NCBI GenBank assembly: GCA_020851325.1
Contig: JADZCY010000053.1
Location: 1-45,399 of the forward strand
Length of the DNA: 45,399 nt
Source: Acidobacteriota bacterium
GTDB taxonomy: Bacteria; Acidobacteriota; Vicinamibacteria; Vicinamibacterales; UBA2999
Direction of reading: 5' to 3'
Shown here in pieces: positions 8,474-17,590 of this stretch; within the stretch, counting starts at the first letter, position 1; each line of letters opens with the position of its first letter. The translations under genes were made by a program, and so were the position numbers. The notes under the pieces were generated by a model, which saw only the letters and a list, made by a program, of their open reading frames with translations, did no database searches and was not told where the DNA came from.

Positions 8474-8489
8474 CTAGAATCGACAATCG
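8474..8489. promoter_or_regulatory. Putative shared operator in front of gntR
   Basis: Read on the minus strand the 16-mer is CGATTGTCGATTCTAG, which matches TGATTATCGATTATCA (38367-38382) in 11 of 16 positions, including the central TCGATT. It ends 14 nt before the gntR ATG, a position suited to autorepression. It is the weakest match of the set. Confidence 0.4.
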
Positions 8490-8503
8490 AGTGTTGAGCC
8501 GAG

Positions 8504-9262
8504 ATGGCTGAATCCAGCAAGAAGCAATCGCCCATTCGCCGTCGCGTCTTTCGCGAAGAAATTCGCGAGCAGGTCATCGACGAAATCCTGAGCGGACGTC
8601 TCGCGCCCGGCACGCGGATCGTCGAAACCCGCCTGGCCAAGCAGTTCGGCGTGAGCCAGGCGCCGGTGCGCGAGGCGCTGCGCGACCTGGCCCTGTTCGG
8701 CTTCGTGGTCTGCTCGCCCTTCCGCAGCACCTACGTCCGGCAAATCTCCACGGAAGACCTGCTCAAGAGCTATCCGGTGCGCGCCGCGCTCGAAAGCGTC
8801 GCCGCCCGCGAAGCGGCTTCGGTCATGGACGACGAGACGCTGGCAAAGCTCGAGGGGCACATCGCCGCCATGCGGAAGGCGGCCGAGGTCAACGACCATC
8901 GCGCCCACGTCGATGCCGACTTCGCCTTCCACCACACCATCATCAAGGCGGCCGGCAACGACATGCTCGAGCACGTGTGGCAGTCGATGCGCCTGGCCAC
9001 CACCACGCTCGTCACGCACTCGATGATGCAGATGACGCATCGCTCGATGTTCGAGATCGGCGAACGCCATGTGGCCGTGCTCGAGGCGCTGCGCTCGCGC
9101 GATCCGCTCGTCGCCGAAGCGGCCATGCGCAAGCACATCGAAGAGCCGGGCGAGTGGATTCGCGAAGCAGTGCGCAAGGACAAGGAAAAGGCCCACGAGC
9201 CGGCGACGACCACAACGGAGCCCGTGGCCGAACCGGCCCGCCGGAGGGCAAAGGCTGTTTAG
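8504..9262 (+). CDS. GntR family transcriptional regulator, FadR/FCD subfamily
   Basis: 252 residues. A winged helix-turn-helix (about 16-80; EQVIDEILSGRLAPGTRI, FGVSQAPVREALRDL) is followed by an all-helical FCD ligand domain (about 88-220). FCD metal/ligand residues are visible as the D-x3-H pair in HVDADFAFHH and later His in ERHVAVL and RKHIEE. FCD regulators usually respond to sugar acids or other carboxylates, which fits the neighbouring sugar-acid genes. The last 30 residues are a low-complexity basic/TP tail (EPATTTTEPVAEPARRR) not expected for the family. The stop is 4 nt before the next ATG (9267), so it is translated with the dehydrogenase. It is the best candidate for binding the shared operator, though this is unproven. 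Confidence 0.9.
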   Translation: MAESSKKQSPIRRRVFREEIREQVIDEILSGRLAPGTRIVETRLAKQFGVSQAPVREALRDLALFGFVVCSPFRSTYVRQISTEDLLKSYPVRAALESVAAREAASVMDDETLAKLEGHIAAMRKAAEVNDHRAHVDADFAFHHTIIKAAGNDMLEHVWQSMRLATTTLVTHSMMQMTHRSMFEIGERHVAVLEALRSRDPLVAEAAMRKHIEEPGEWIREAVRKDKEKAHEPATTTTEPVAEPARRRAKAV

Positions 9263-9266
9263 CAGG

Positions 9267-10316
9267 ATGCAGGCGCTGGTACTGCACGGACCACGGCGCT
9301 TCGCCGTCGAAGACGTCGACATCCCCTCCGCACTCGAGCCAGACGAAGTGCTGTGTCGCGTCGACACAACGTTCATCTGCGGCACTGATCCCCACATCAT
9401 CAACGGCGATTTCCCAGGCTTCTGGCCGCCGTCGTTCCCCTTCATTCCCGGCCACGAATGGTCCGCCACCATCGTCGAGTGCGGCGCGCGGGCGCGGGCA
9501 CTCGGCTGGTCGCCGGACGATCGCGTCTGCGCCATTTCCCACTGCGGCTGCGGCTACTGCGTCAACTGCCTGGCCGGGCGCTACAACCTGTGCCTCAACT
9601 ACGGCCACGCTGATCGCGGGCACAGGCAGTACGGTCACATCACGCAGGGCGCGTACGCCGAGTACATCCGTGCGTCGGTCAAGAGCCTGGTGCGCGTGCC
9701 GGACGGTTTCGATCTCGAACTGGCGGCGTGTGTCGATCCGCTGAGCATCGCCCTCTACACCGTGAAGCGCAGCCGCCTGCAGGCGGGCGACGACCTGCTC
9801 GTGATGGGCACCGGACCCCAGGGCCTGATGGCGATCCTCTGCGCCAAAGCGCTGGGAGCGGGCCGCATCATTGCCATCGGTTCCGGTGAACGCCTGGCCC
9901 TCGCGGCCACGCTCGGCGCGGTGCCCATCGACTACCGATCGAACACCGTCGTCGAACAGGTACGCGAGATCACCAACGGCCTCGGCGTGCCGGCGGTAGT
10001 CGAATGCGCCGGCACGGCAGACGCGCTGCGCAACTGCTGTCTGACCGCGGCGAAGGGCGGCGTGGTTTCCGTCATCGGCATTCCACACGAGGAGCCGAAG
10101 CTGCCAATGAAGCGCATCGTGCTCGACGAGATCGAGATCATCGGCGACCGCGCGAATCCCAACACGGCAGACGATGCGTTGTCGTTGCTGGTGAACGGAC
10201 GGGTGGACCTGACACCGCTGCTGACGCACCGGTTTGCACTCGCGGACTTCGCGACGGCGCTCGACACGTTCGAACGGCGGCGCGATGGCGCCGTCAAGGT
10301 GGCGATCAAGCCGTGA
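9267..10316 (+). CDS. Zinc-dependent medium-chain alcohol/polyol dehydrogenase
   Basis: 349 residues. Catalytic zinc ligands are C38 (FICGTD) and H63-E64 (PGHEW). The structural zinc lobe is C95, C98, C101 and C109 (CGYCVNCLAGRYNLC). The nucleotide-binding turn is GTGPQG. It resembles threonine/sorbitol/L-idonate dehydrogenases, which oxidise a secondary hydroxyl with NAD(P). ATG 9267 is chosen because MQALVLHG is the standard N-terminus; the frame is open upstream inside gntR only as a shadow. Its place between the sugar-acid regulator and two Weimberg-type genes suggests oxidation of an alternative sugar or sugar acid that drains into the same pathway. Confidence 0.87.
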   Translation: MQALVLHGPRRFAVEDVDIPSALEPDEVLCRVDTTFICGTDPHIINGDFPGFWPPSFPFIPGHEWSATIVECGARARALGWSPDDRVCAISHCGCGYCVNCLAGRYNLCLNYGHADRGHRQYGHITQGAYAEYIRASVKSLVRVPDGFDLELAACVDPLSIALYTVKRSRLQAGDDLLVMGTGPQGLMAILCAKALGAGRIIAIGSGERLALAATLGAVPIDYRSNTVVEQVREITNGLGVPAVVECAGTADALRNCCLTAAKGGVVSVIGIPHEEPKLPMKRIVLDEIEIIGDRANPNTADDALSLLVNGRVDLTPLLTHRFALADFATALDTFERRRDGAVKVAIKP

Positions 10317-10358
10317 AGGCCGCGCGCTCGGCTCGGCGCATCTCACTCTGAACCGCCC

Positions 10359-11207
10359 ATGAGACTGTTCAACACCGCTCGCGGTCCCATCGTCGAAGCC
10401 GACGGCGCGTTCTATCCGGCACCGATTACGGACTGGGACGCGCTGTTCAATCATCCTGACCTCGCCGGGACACTGGCGAGTACGGTTCGTCAGGGACACC
10501 GCATCCAGGATCCGGATCCGGTCGCCCACGCTCTGGCGCCGATCGGACGGCAGGAAGTGTGGGCCGCCGGTGTGACCTACTTCCGCAGCCGCAGCGCGCG
10601 CATCGAGGAATCGAAGTCGGCCGGTGGCGGCGATTTCTACGATCGCGTGTATCAGGCGCCGCGTCCCGAACTGTTCTTCAAGGCGACGCCGCAGCGCGTC
10701 GTCGGGCCGGGCGGCGCCCTTCGTATCCGGCGCGATTCGGCGTGGAACGTGCCGGAGCCCGAACTGGCGCTGGCCGTGAACGAGAGCGGCGCGATCATCG
10801 GCTACTCGATCGGCAACGACATGAGCTCGCGCGACATCGAGGGCGAGAACCCGCTCTATCTGCCGCAGGCGAAGGTGTATGCGCAGTGCTGCGGCCTCGG
10901 ACCGGCGATCTACGTCGCGTCGACGCCGCTCGATCCCACCACCGGCATCCGCATCGTGATCGAGCGAGACGGCAGCACCGCGTTCGAAGGCGGCTGCCAG
11001 TTGAGCGCCATGAAGCGCACGGCCGATGAACTGGTCGAGTTCCTGTATCGCGACAACACGTTTCCGGACGGCTGTTTCCTGCTGACCGGCACCGGCATCG
11101 TCCCGCCGGACGACTTCACGCTGCGCGCCGGCGACACGGTGCGAATCACGATCGATCGCATCGGCACGCTGATCAACACCGTCGTGCAAAGTTCCTCCCA
11201 CACGTGA
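10359..11207 (+). CDS. FAH-fold 2-keto-3-deoxy-pentonate dehydratase (KdaD/XylX-like)
   Basis: 282 residues with the fumarylacetoacetate-hydrolase fold. Metal ligands are E133 and E135 ([10 protein letters not shown]) and D154 ([20 protein letters not shown]). The [10 protein letters not shown] stretch and the PELFFKA strand are the signature I associate with the branch acting on 2-keto-3-deoxy-pentonates. These enzymes remove water and yield 2-oxoglutarate semialdehyde (2,5-dioxopentanoate). The length is close to archaeal KDA dehydratase and shorter than Caulobacter XylX. It is followed by the matching semialdehyde dehydrogenase, strengthening the assignment. A hydrolase of another acylpyruvate is the alternative. 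Confidence 0.82.
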   Translation: MRLFNTARGPIVEADGAFYPAPITDWDALFNHPDLAGTLASTVRQGHRIQDPDPVAHALAPIGRQEVWAAGVTYFRSRSARIEESKSAGGGDFYDRVYQAPRPELFFKATPQRVVGPGGALRIRRDSAWNVPEPELALAVNESGAIIGYSIGNDMSSRDIEGENPLYLPQAKVYAQCCGLGPAIYVASTPLDPTTGIRIVIERDGSTAFEGGCQLSAMKRTADELVEFLYRDNTFPDGCFLLTGTGIVPPDDFTLRAGDTVRITIDRIGTLINTVVQSSSHT

Positions 11208-11253
11208 GTCCGGCCGCCGCGGCTCACGCGAGCGCTTCGAATCGCAGGCACAC

Positions 11254-12825
11254 ATGACACTCACGGGCATGAACTTCATCGCTGGTGCGCCGCTGCCGTC
11301 GCAGGCGGGCCGATTCTCCACCACCGGTCCTCTGGCGTCGGTCGAGGAGGCCACGCTGGAACACGTGCAGGCCGCGGTGTCCGCCGCCGAGCGCGCGTTC
11401 GCGGCGTACCGCCGAGTCCCTGGACCGCAGCGCGCGGCGCTGCTCGAGCAGATCGCGCTCGAGATCGAAGCGCTGGGTGACGAGTGGCTGGCGGTGGCGC
11501 ACGCGGAAACCGCACTGCCGATCGCCGAGCGCCTGACCGGTGAACGCGCCCGCACCGTCGGTCAACTGCGGCTCTTTGCCGGCGTGGCTCGCGACGGCTC
11601 GTGGGTGGATGCGCGGATCGATCGCGCGCGTCCCGATCGCACGCCGCCACGACCCGACATCCGGCGGATGTTGATCCCGCTCGGACCAGTGGCCGTCTTC
11701 AGCGCCAGCAATTTCCCCTTCGCCTTCTCGGTCGCCGGCGGCGACACGGCATCGGCGTTGGCGGCGGGATGCCCGGTGGTGGTCAAGGCGCATCCGGCGC
11801 ATCCGGCCACCTCCGAACTCACGGCACGCGCCGTCATCCGTGCGATTGAGAAGACGGGCATGCCCAACGGGCTGTTCTCGCTGCTGCACAGCACGCGCAA
11901 CGAGATTGCCGTGGCGCTGGTCCAGGCGCCGGGGATCCGCGCCGTGGGCTTCACCGGAAGCCTCATCGCCGGGCGCGCATTGTTCGACGCCGGTTCTGCT
12001 CGCGCGGAACCCATTCCTGTCTACGCAGAGATGGGCAGCGTCAACCCGCTCTTCGTGCTGCCGGACGCACTCGACGCGCGTGCCGAGGTGATCGCCGAAG
12101 GACTCTGGCGATCGGTCACGCTGGGCGTGGGACAGTTCTGCACCTGTCCAGGCGTTGCCGCCGCCATCGACGGCCCCGGCTTCGATCGGTTCATCGCGCG
12201 TCTGAAGCAACTGGTCAACGATGCCCGTCCGGGGACGATGTTGTATCCGCGCATACAGCAGTCGTTCGAGAATGGCTGGCGCGGCTTGCGTGCGATTGAT
12301 GGCGTGCAGACGTTCCAGGCGGAGACGACCGGCAGCGCAGATGATTCCGGCGCGTCACCGACGTTGTTCACCACCGACGCGCGCACCTTCCTGCGTCACG
12401 ACGCGCTCGGTCACGAGGTATTTGGCCCGTCCACGGTCGTGGTGCGCTGCGCGTCGCGCGAGGAGCTCGAGCAGGTCGCACGCAGTCTGGATGGTCAGTT
12501 GACGGCGACGCTGCACGGCACCGCTGCCGACCTGGCCGCGCACGACGAGCTGATCGCGATCCTGCAGGACAAGGCCGGGCGCCTGATCGTGAATGGATTC
12601 CCCACCGGCGTCGAGGTATGCGCGTCGATGCACCACGGCGGGCCCTACCCGGCCACAACCGATGCGCGATCGACGTCGGTCGGCACGGCGGCCATCCTCC
12701 GCTTCGCGCGGCCCCTTGCGTATCAGGACTTCCCGCAGTCGTCGCTTCCGCCGGAGTTGCAGGACGCCAACGCAGTCGGGATCTGGCGCCTCGTCGACGG
12801 CGAGATGTCGCGCGACGGCTTCTGA
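11254..12825 (+). CDS. 2-oxoglutarate semialdehyde (2,5-dioxopentanoate) dehydrogenase
   Basis: 523 residues, the usual size of this aldehyde dehydrogenase branch. The general base is E259 (YAEMGSVNP) and the nucleophile C296 (GQFCTCPG). The substrate-end strand SASNFPFAFSVAGGDTASAL and the C-terminal GFPTGVEVCASMHHGGPYPA are characteristic of the 2-oxoglutarate semialdehyde group. It catalyses the last Weimberg step, giving 2-oxoglutarate with NAD(P)+. ATG 11254 is used; M6 at 11269 is an alternative. It closes the rightward operon that starts with gntR, and is convergent with the Kelch gene 25 nt away. Confidence 0.87.
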   Translation: MTLTGMNFIAGAPLPSQAGRFSTTGPLASVEEATLEHVQAAVSAAERAFAAYRRVPGPQRAALLEQIALEIEALGDEWLAVAHAETALPIAERLTGERARTVGQLRLFAGVARDGSWVDARIDRARPDRTPPRPDIRRMLIPLGPVAVFSASNFPFAFSVAGGDTASALAAGCPVVVKAHPAHPATSELTARAVIRAIEKTGMPNGLFSLLHSTRNEIAVALVQAPGIRAVGFTGSLIAGRALFDAGSARAEPIPVYAEMGSVNPLFVLPDALDARAEVIAEGLWRSVTLGVGQFCTCPGVAAAIDGPGFDRFIARLKQLVNDARPGTMLYPRIQQSFENGWRGLRAIDGVQTFQAETTGSADDSGASPTLFTTDARTFLRHDALGHEVFGPSTVVVRCASREELEQVARSLDGQLTATLHGTAADLAAHDELIAILQDKAGRLIVNGFPTGVEVCASMHHGGPYPATTDARSTSVGTAAILRFARPLAYQDFPQSSLPPELQDANAVGIWRLVDGEMSRDGF

Positions 12826-12850
12826 AGATCGCGCGCGGAGGGCCATCGTG

Positions 12851-13846
12851 TCAGCGCGGCTTCGGCGTGTAGATCTCCTGCGTGTCCACCTCGGTGGCGC
12901 CGCGCGTGCGAGATCCAGAGGCCAGATAGATGCGGCCGTCGTGTAACACGGCCTGCGTGGCGTGTCGGCCCATCGCCAGCGGTTGCAGCGCGCGCCATCG
13001 ACCCGTCGCCGGATCGAGTTCTTCGACATCGGCGTGCGCCAGCTCTTGTCCACCGCTTTCGCCGCCAAGCACAATCAGCCGGCCGTTGAGGGCCACGGCA
13101 CCGGCGCCAGCCCGCGGCGTCGGAATGTTGCTGGCCGCCGGCAGCGTCGACCAGCGGCTTGACGCCAGATCGAAGACATCGACTTCGGGGACCGTGAGCT
13201 CGAAGGTCTGATTGGTTGCCGCCGAACTGCGGCGTCCGGCCGCGGCGTAGATGCGGCCGCCGATGATTGCGGCGTGGAAGTGGTCGCGCGCCCGCGGCGC
13301 ATCCGGCAGCACGCGCCACTGGCCGGTGCGCGGATTGAACGCGTCCACCCAGCGCACGTGGCCGTCGTAGTGGCCGTTGGTGATGCCGGCAATCACGACG
13401 ATTTCGCCGTTGTGCAGCACGGCGCCGGCGCCGCCTCGACGACGACCCGCGGGAATCTCCGGGCCGGTCGTCCAGCGATCCACGGTGGGGTCGTACACGT
13501 AGACATTCGCGAGCGGCGATTCCTTCGGGAACTGTCCGCCCATCGCACCCACCACGTAGATGCGATTCTCGAACACCACCGCCTGGAAGTGGTGCATCTC
13601 CACCGGACTCGCCGCGCCCTTGCTCCACGTCCCGGTCGCCGGATCGAAGATGTCCACCGGGTTGATGCCGCGACCGCCGAGCAGATAGAACCTGCTGCCC
13701 ACCTGCACGTAGCCGTGCTCGTGACGCTTGGTGATCTGCGCGGCAGCGGCACTGACCATCGGCACACCAGTGATCGTGGCGGGCGTCACCGGCGCAACGA
13801 GCGCCGCGATCACGACGAGCGAATGCAGCCAGTGGTGCGAACGCAT
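12851..13846 (-). CDS. Secreted Kelch-repeat beta-propeller protein
   Basis: 331 residues with a signal peptide (hydrophobic LVVIAALVAPVT, probable cleavage near AAAAQ at about 38). Six Kelch-like blades are recognisable by their GG/AG turns (YLLGGRG, YVVGAMGG, VVIAGITNG, YAAAGRRS, IVLGGESGG, YLASGSRT) each followed by V-x-x-x-D/N-P-x-T-x-x-W. No catalytic residues can be named; it may bind carbohydrate or another periplasmic protein. ATG 13846 is preceded by AAGGAGG. It lies 34 nt after the quinoprotein stop and is the last gene of the TonB-receptor operon. Confidence 0.82.
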   Translation of the reverse strand: MRSHHWLHSLVVIAALVAPVTPATITGVPMVSAAAAQITKRHEHGYVQVGSRFYLLGGRGINPVDIFDPATGTWSKGAASPVEMHHFQAVVFENRIYVVGAMGGQFPKESPLANVYVYDPTVDRWTTGPEIPAGRRRGGAGAVLHNGEIVVIAGITNGHYDGHVRWVDAFNPRTGQWRVLPDAPRARDHFHAAIIGGRIYAAAGRRSSAATNQTFELTVPEVDVFDLASSRWSTLPAASNIPTPRAGAGAVALNGRLIVLGGESGGQELAHADVEELDPATGRWRALQPLAMGRHATQAVLHDGRIYLASGSRTRGATEVDTQEIYTPKPR

Positions 13847-13880
13847 ACGCGTGCCTCCTTCCGACCCGGAGCCTTCGCGT

Positions 13881-16139
13881 CTACTTGCCGAGCGCGAACG
13901 CGACGTAACCGAGCGGTCCCTGCGGTTTGCCGTACGGCGGCACCTGGTTGCCGGCCGGCAGCTGATCCCCGGCCGCCGGTACTAGCAGGTATTGCCGGCC
14001 GTCCAGCTCATACATGATCGGCGCGCCGCGATACGTCCCACTGTAGTGCCCGGTCCAGACGACCGTGCCATTGGCGGTGTCGTAGGCGCGAATCTTGTTG
14101 TCGCCACCGGCGGCGAAGTACAAGCCCGTGTCCGTCACGACGCCTCCGTTCCGCATCTGCGGCATGCCGGTGCCGGTCATCCCCTTCTCGGCCAGTTCCG
14201 GATCGTCGCCGAAACCCACCTGCCAGATGATCGCCGGGATGTTGAGGTCGTACTTGGTGATGGTCGTGTACGGCGGCTTCATGCGCCGGCCGATGGTGCC
14301 GTATTCGTTGATGGTGTACTGAGGCGTGTCCGTCACACCTTCGGGATACGGCGTCCGCACCGGCGGCGCCGGCACGCCGCCTCGACCCGTTGTGGTACGC
14401 GTGCGCGCACCGCCGCTGCCGACGACCGGCCCCGGCGGATACACGGGAGCGGGATACGCCGAACGTCCGCGTGCGGCGGTGGATGGCGTGCGCAGGTAGG
14501 TCAGCAGTTCGCCCATCTCGACATCCGTCAGGTGCGGAAACGCCGGCATACGGCCCTTGCCACCCGTCACCGTTCCGCGAAGCGCCGCATCGTCCATGCG
14601 GTCGGTGATACCGGCCAGCGGCGGGGCGCCGTCCGTGCCGACGCGGTTCGCACCGTGACAGCTCTGACAATCGCGCTGGTAAACGGACTCGCCCGGCGTC
14701 GTCGCGCCGCCGAACCGGTTGCGCGGCTCGCCGGTCCGCATCAGCCGCAGGATGCCCGGGTTGTTCTGGCCGATCACGTAGACGATGCCGGTGTCGGGTT
14801 CAGAGGCCGTCGTGCCGAACACCGCGCCGCCGTTGCTGCCGGGGATGTGCAGGGTGTCGATGAAGTCGATCGGCGTGAACATGCCGAGGTTCTTCGTGCC
14901 GCGCACCTTCTCGCGGAACGCCGCCCGTTCTTCGGGCGTGATGTTGTTGAAGGGATTGATGTCGTCTTCGGTGAAGTTCAACTTGCTGAACGGCGGCACC
15001 ACGGTCGGGAAGGGCTGCGTCGGCCAGCTCTTCTCGCCGGGCATGCCGCTCACCGGCACCGGACGCTCGTCAATCGGCCAGATCGGCTCGCCGGTGACGC
15101 GATCGAACACGTAGAGGAAACCGGTCTTGCCGGCCAGCGCGACGACGTCACGCCGCTTGCCGTCGTGGACGATGGTGGTCAACTGCGGCGCGGCGCTGGT
15201 GTCGAAGTCCCACAGATCGTGATGCACGAGCTGGTAGTGCCAGATGCGCTTGCCCGTGCGCGCGTCGAGGGCCAGCAGGCTCGTCCCGAACAGGTTCATG
15301 CCCGGACGATCGGCGCCGTAGTAATCGTAGGTCGGCGATCCGGTCGGGAAGAAGGCGATGCCGCGCGCCGTATCGACCGTCAGCTCGCCCCAGGTGTTCA
15401 CCGCGCCGATGTACTTGTAGGCTTCCGGCGGCCAGGTGTCGTAGCCGAACTCGCCCGGCTGCGGAATGGTGTTGAACCGCCACACCTGCTTGCCGGTCAC
15501 GACGTCGAACGCGCGGACGTGGCCCGGCGCCGACATGTAGCCTTCGCCCGGCGCGGAGCCCAGCAGGATCAGGTTCTCGAACACCTGCCCCGGCGTCTGC
15601 GACTGGATGCGCGTGATCGCGTTCGGATCGCGATCGAGTCCATCGCGCAAGTCCACCGCGCCGTTGTCGCCGAAGGTGGTGATCAGCTTGCCGGTGCGCG
15701 CGTCGATCGCCTGCAGGTAGTCGTTCATGGAGAACAGCAGCCGGCGATCCGAACCGTCGGCCTTCTCCCAGTAGTTGATGCCGCGCTGCGTCATGCCGTC
15801 CATGCCTTCGCGGACCCAGATCTCCTTGCCGGTCCTGGCGTCGAGCGCGACGAGCGCGCCGTTGCGCCCGCGGCCGTAGATGGTGCCGCGAACCATGATC
15901 GGCGTCGACAGCGTGTCGCTATACGGATAGGTCCACGCCACCTCCAGGCGATTGACGTTCGCCCTGGTGATCTGGCTCTTGCCGAAGAAGCGCGAGCTCT
16001 CGGCCGGACCGGCGTAACCAGTCCACGGCCGCTCGCTGTTCTGCCGCGCCGACGGGAGGGCGCTGCTGAGGGCAACCGCCAGACCGACAACAGAGAGACC
16101 GACGAGTGTGGCGAACGGACGATGTCGGAATCGGGCCAT
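13881..16139 (-). CDS. PQQ-dependent (quinoprotein) dehydrogenase with internal cytochrome c domain
   Basis: 752 residues. An N-terminal hydrophobic helix (LVGLSVVGLAVALSSAL) anchors or exports it. Propeller blades of the membrane glucose dehydrogenase type follow (W-x-x-Y-x-G start, DARTGKxIW repeats, NTWGELTVD, TGSPTYDYYGADRPG, HDLWDFD). A c-type heme site CQSCH at 491-495 sits in a roughly 80-residue cytochrome domain (PPLAG, then MPAF as likely Met ligand), and the propeller resumes to the end (IRAYDTANGTVVW, GAPIMYELDGRQYLL). It would oxidise a sugar in the periplasm and pass electrons to its own heme. ATG 16139 is chosen over the longer frame because CAGGAG precedes it and the signal helix starts there. 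A paralogue lies at 33066-35318. Confidence 0.88.
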   Translation of the reverse strand: MARFRHRPFATLVGLSVVGLAVALSSALPSARQNSERPWTGYAGPAESSRFFGKSQITRANVNRLEVAWTYPYSDTLSTPIMVRGTIYGRGRNGALVALDARTGKEIWVREGMDGMTQRGINYWEKADGSDRRLLFSMNDYLQAIDARTGKLITTFGDNGAVDLRDGLDRDPNAITRIQSQTPGQVFENLILLGSAPGEGYMSAPGHVRAFDVVTGKQVWRFNTIPQPGEFGYDTWPPEAYKYIGAVNTWGELTVDTARGIAFFPTGSPTYDYYGADRPGMNLFGTSLLALDARTGKRIWHYQLVHHDLWDFDTSAAPQLTTIVHDGKRRDVVALAGKTGFLYVFDRVTGEPIWPIDERPVPVSGMPGEKSWPTQPFPTVVPPFSKLNFTEDDINPFNNITPEERAAFREKVRGTKNLGMFTPIDFIDTLHIPGSNGGAVFGTTASEPDTGIVYVIGQNNPGILRLMRTGEPRNRFGGATTPGESVYQRDCQSCHGANRVGTDGAPPLAGITDRMDDAALRGTVTGGKGRMPAFPHLTDVEMGELLTYLRTPSTAARGRSAYPAPVYPPGPVVGSGGARTRTTTGRGGVPAPPVRTPYPEGVTDTPQYTINEYGTIGRRMKPPYTTITKYDLNIPAIIWQVGFGDDPELAEKGMTGTGMPQMRNGGVVTDTGLYFAAGGDNKIRAYDTANGTVVWTGHYSGTYRGAPIMYELDGRQYLLVPAAGDQLPAGNQVPPYGKPQGPLGYVAFALGK

Positions 16140-16198
16140 GCCTGAAACTCCTGAGGGTAAGGTGCGGGAGGTGATGGATCGCAGTGGCATTCGGCAGA

Positions 16199-17590
16199 TC
16201 AGCGAAGCAGCGTCTGCACCTGCGTGTAGATGGTGAGGGCGGCCAGCGCGCCGAAGAGCAGCGTCGACCAGATGAGCACGATCGTCCTGAAGACGCCGAT
16301 GCGCAGGGGCGCGATCAACAGCCGGCGATTGATCGCGATGAGCAACGCGGAGTACGCGCACATCATCGTGCCCGCCGTCGACGCCGAGATCACCAGCAGC
16401 GTCATCGGCTGCGACAGTCCGCTCAGCAGAATCACGCAGCCCAGCGCCACCATGCCCCAGACGAGACGGAAGTACATCTGGCTCTCCGAGGCATCGACCA
16501 GATAGGTGGTCTTGAGGACATCAGCCGCCAGGCGGCTCGTGTAGTCGATGATGCCGACCGAGGTGCCGAACAGCGAGAACGCGCCGACGCCGAGGAACAG
16601 CGCGCCGAACCAGCCGCCCACCATGTCGCGCAGGCGATCGGCTTCGAGGCGCAGGAACGATACGTCGTTCGGCAGACTGGGCTGGCCGAAGACGGTCGCG
16701 TGCGCGAGCAGCGACATCAGCCCGATGGTCACCACCGTGACCACGCCGAAGCTGAGGGCCTGCTCCAGATTCGCGAACCGCCACCAGCTTTGCCAGCGAC
16801 GCATGTTCTCGCCAGTGGGTTCGAAGACGTAGCTCGTCGCCGCCGACGTCACCGCCGCGTCCGAGCCGGTGATCGGACTCACGAGGCGCGGCACGTAGGC
16901 GCCCATGCCAAAGCCCTTGTCGCGAATCCAGTTGCTCTGACACAGGTTCTGCGCGCCGCCGGCGCCGGCGTATGCGATGGCGCCGAACACAAGCGGCACA
17001 CCGAGGCCGTCGGGAAAGCTGCCGACGTGCGTGAATCCGTTCGCCAACGCGCGCCACGACTCCGCACGCACCGCCAGCGTGACGCCGAGCACGACCAGGA
17101 CGAGGACGGCGGCCACCTTGACGAAGATGAGCCGCTCGAGCGCGACGTACACAACAGGCGCGATGGTCAGCAGCGTGCCCGCAAGCACCAGCACCACGAC
17201 GGCGATCAACGTCGGACTGCCGCCGAACAGATAGCCTGCAAGTGTCGCCGCGCTCATCGCCCATCCCGGCCACAGATTCCCGAGGTAGGCGAGCACGGCG
17301 AACATCAGTCCCCAGTGGCGCCACAGGCGATTGAATCCGCTGACGGCGGTTTCACCCGTCGCCAGCGTGTAGCGTTCCACTTCCATGTTCAGGAAGAACT
17401 GCGTCACGACGCCGACGAGCGCGCCCCACAGCAGCACGAGCCCAACCTGCGACGCAATGAACGGCCACAGGATGAACTCGCCGGACGACAGCCCGACGCC
17501 GCCGGCGACGATGCCGGGACCGACGAGGCGCCAGTAGTTGTGCGGCGGTGGCGGCATGTCGCGCATCTCACAGCGAATCGGCTGCGTCAT
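16199..17590 (-). CDS. Nramp-like (LeuT-fold) transporter lacking the canonical metal-binding motifs
   Basis: 463 residues and about eleven hydrophobic helices with overall Nramp layout. The first helix, which in true Mn/Fe Nramp proteins carries DPGN, reads [17 protein letters not shown] (24-40). The sixth helix, which normally carries M-P-H, reads [15 protein letters not shown]. The metal ligands are therefore missing, and it probably carries something else. ATG 17590 overlaps the dehydratase stop (ATGA), so the two are translationally coupled, hinting at transport of a pentonate or related acid. Metal supply to the dehydratase is the alternative but is disfavoured by the lost ligands. Confidence 0.8.
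   Translation of the reverse strand: MTQPIRCEMRDMPPPPHNYWRLVGPGIVAGGVGLSSGEFILWPFIASQVGLVLLWGALVGVVTQFFLNMEVERYTLATGETAVSGFNRLWRHWGLMFAVLAYLGNLWPGWAMSAATLAGYLFGGSPTLIAVVVLVLAGTLLTIAPVVYVALERLIFVKVAAVLVLVVLGVTLAVRAESWRALANGFTHVGSFPDGLGVPLVFGAIAYAGAGGAQNLCQSNWIRDKGFGMGAYVPRLVSPITGSDAAVTSAATSYVFEPTGENMRRWQSWWRFANLEQALSFGVVTVVTIGLMSLLAHATVFGQPSLPNDVSFLRLEADRLRDMVGGWFGALFLGVGAFSLFGTSVGIIDYTSRLAADVLKTTYLVDASESQMYFRLVWGMVALGCVILLSGLSQPMTLLVISASTAGTMMCAYSALLIAINRRLLIAPLRIGVFRTIVLIWSTLLFGALAALTIYTQVQTLLR

Noticed and set aside
9012-11555. 847-codon minus-strand open frame
   Set aside because: It runs antisense to gntR, the zinc dehydrogenase and the FAH gene, which have clear motifs. The translation is Arg/Ala/Asp/His-rich without any domain, a shadow of G+C-rich coding DNA.
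13992-16145. 717-codon plus-strand open frame opposite the first quinoprotein
   Set aside because: The opposite strand has heme and propeller motifs; this one has none.
16199-17590. Plain Mn/Fe Nramp transporter
   Set aside because: The DPGN and M-P-H metal ligands are both missing, so a simple metal-transport call is not supported.
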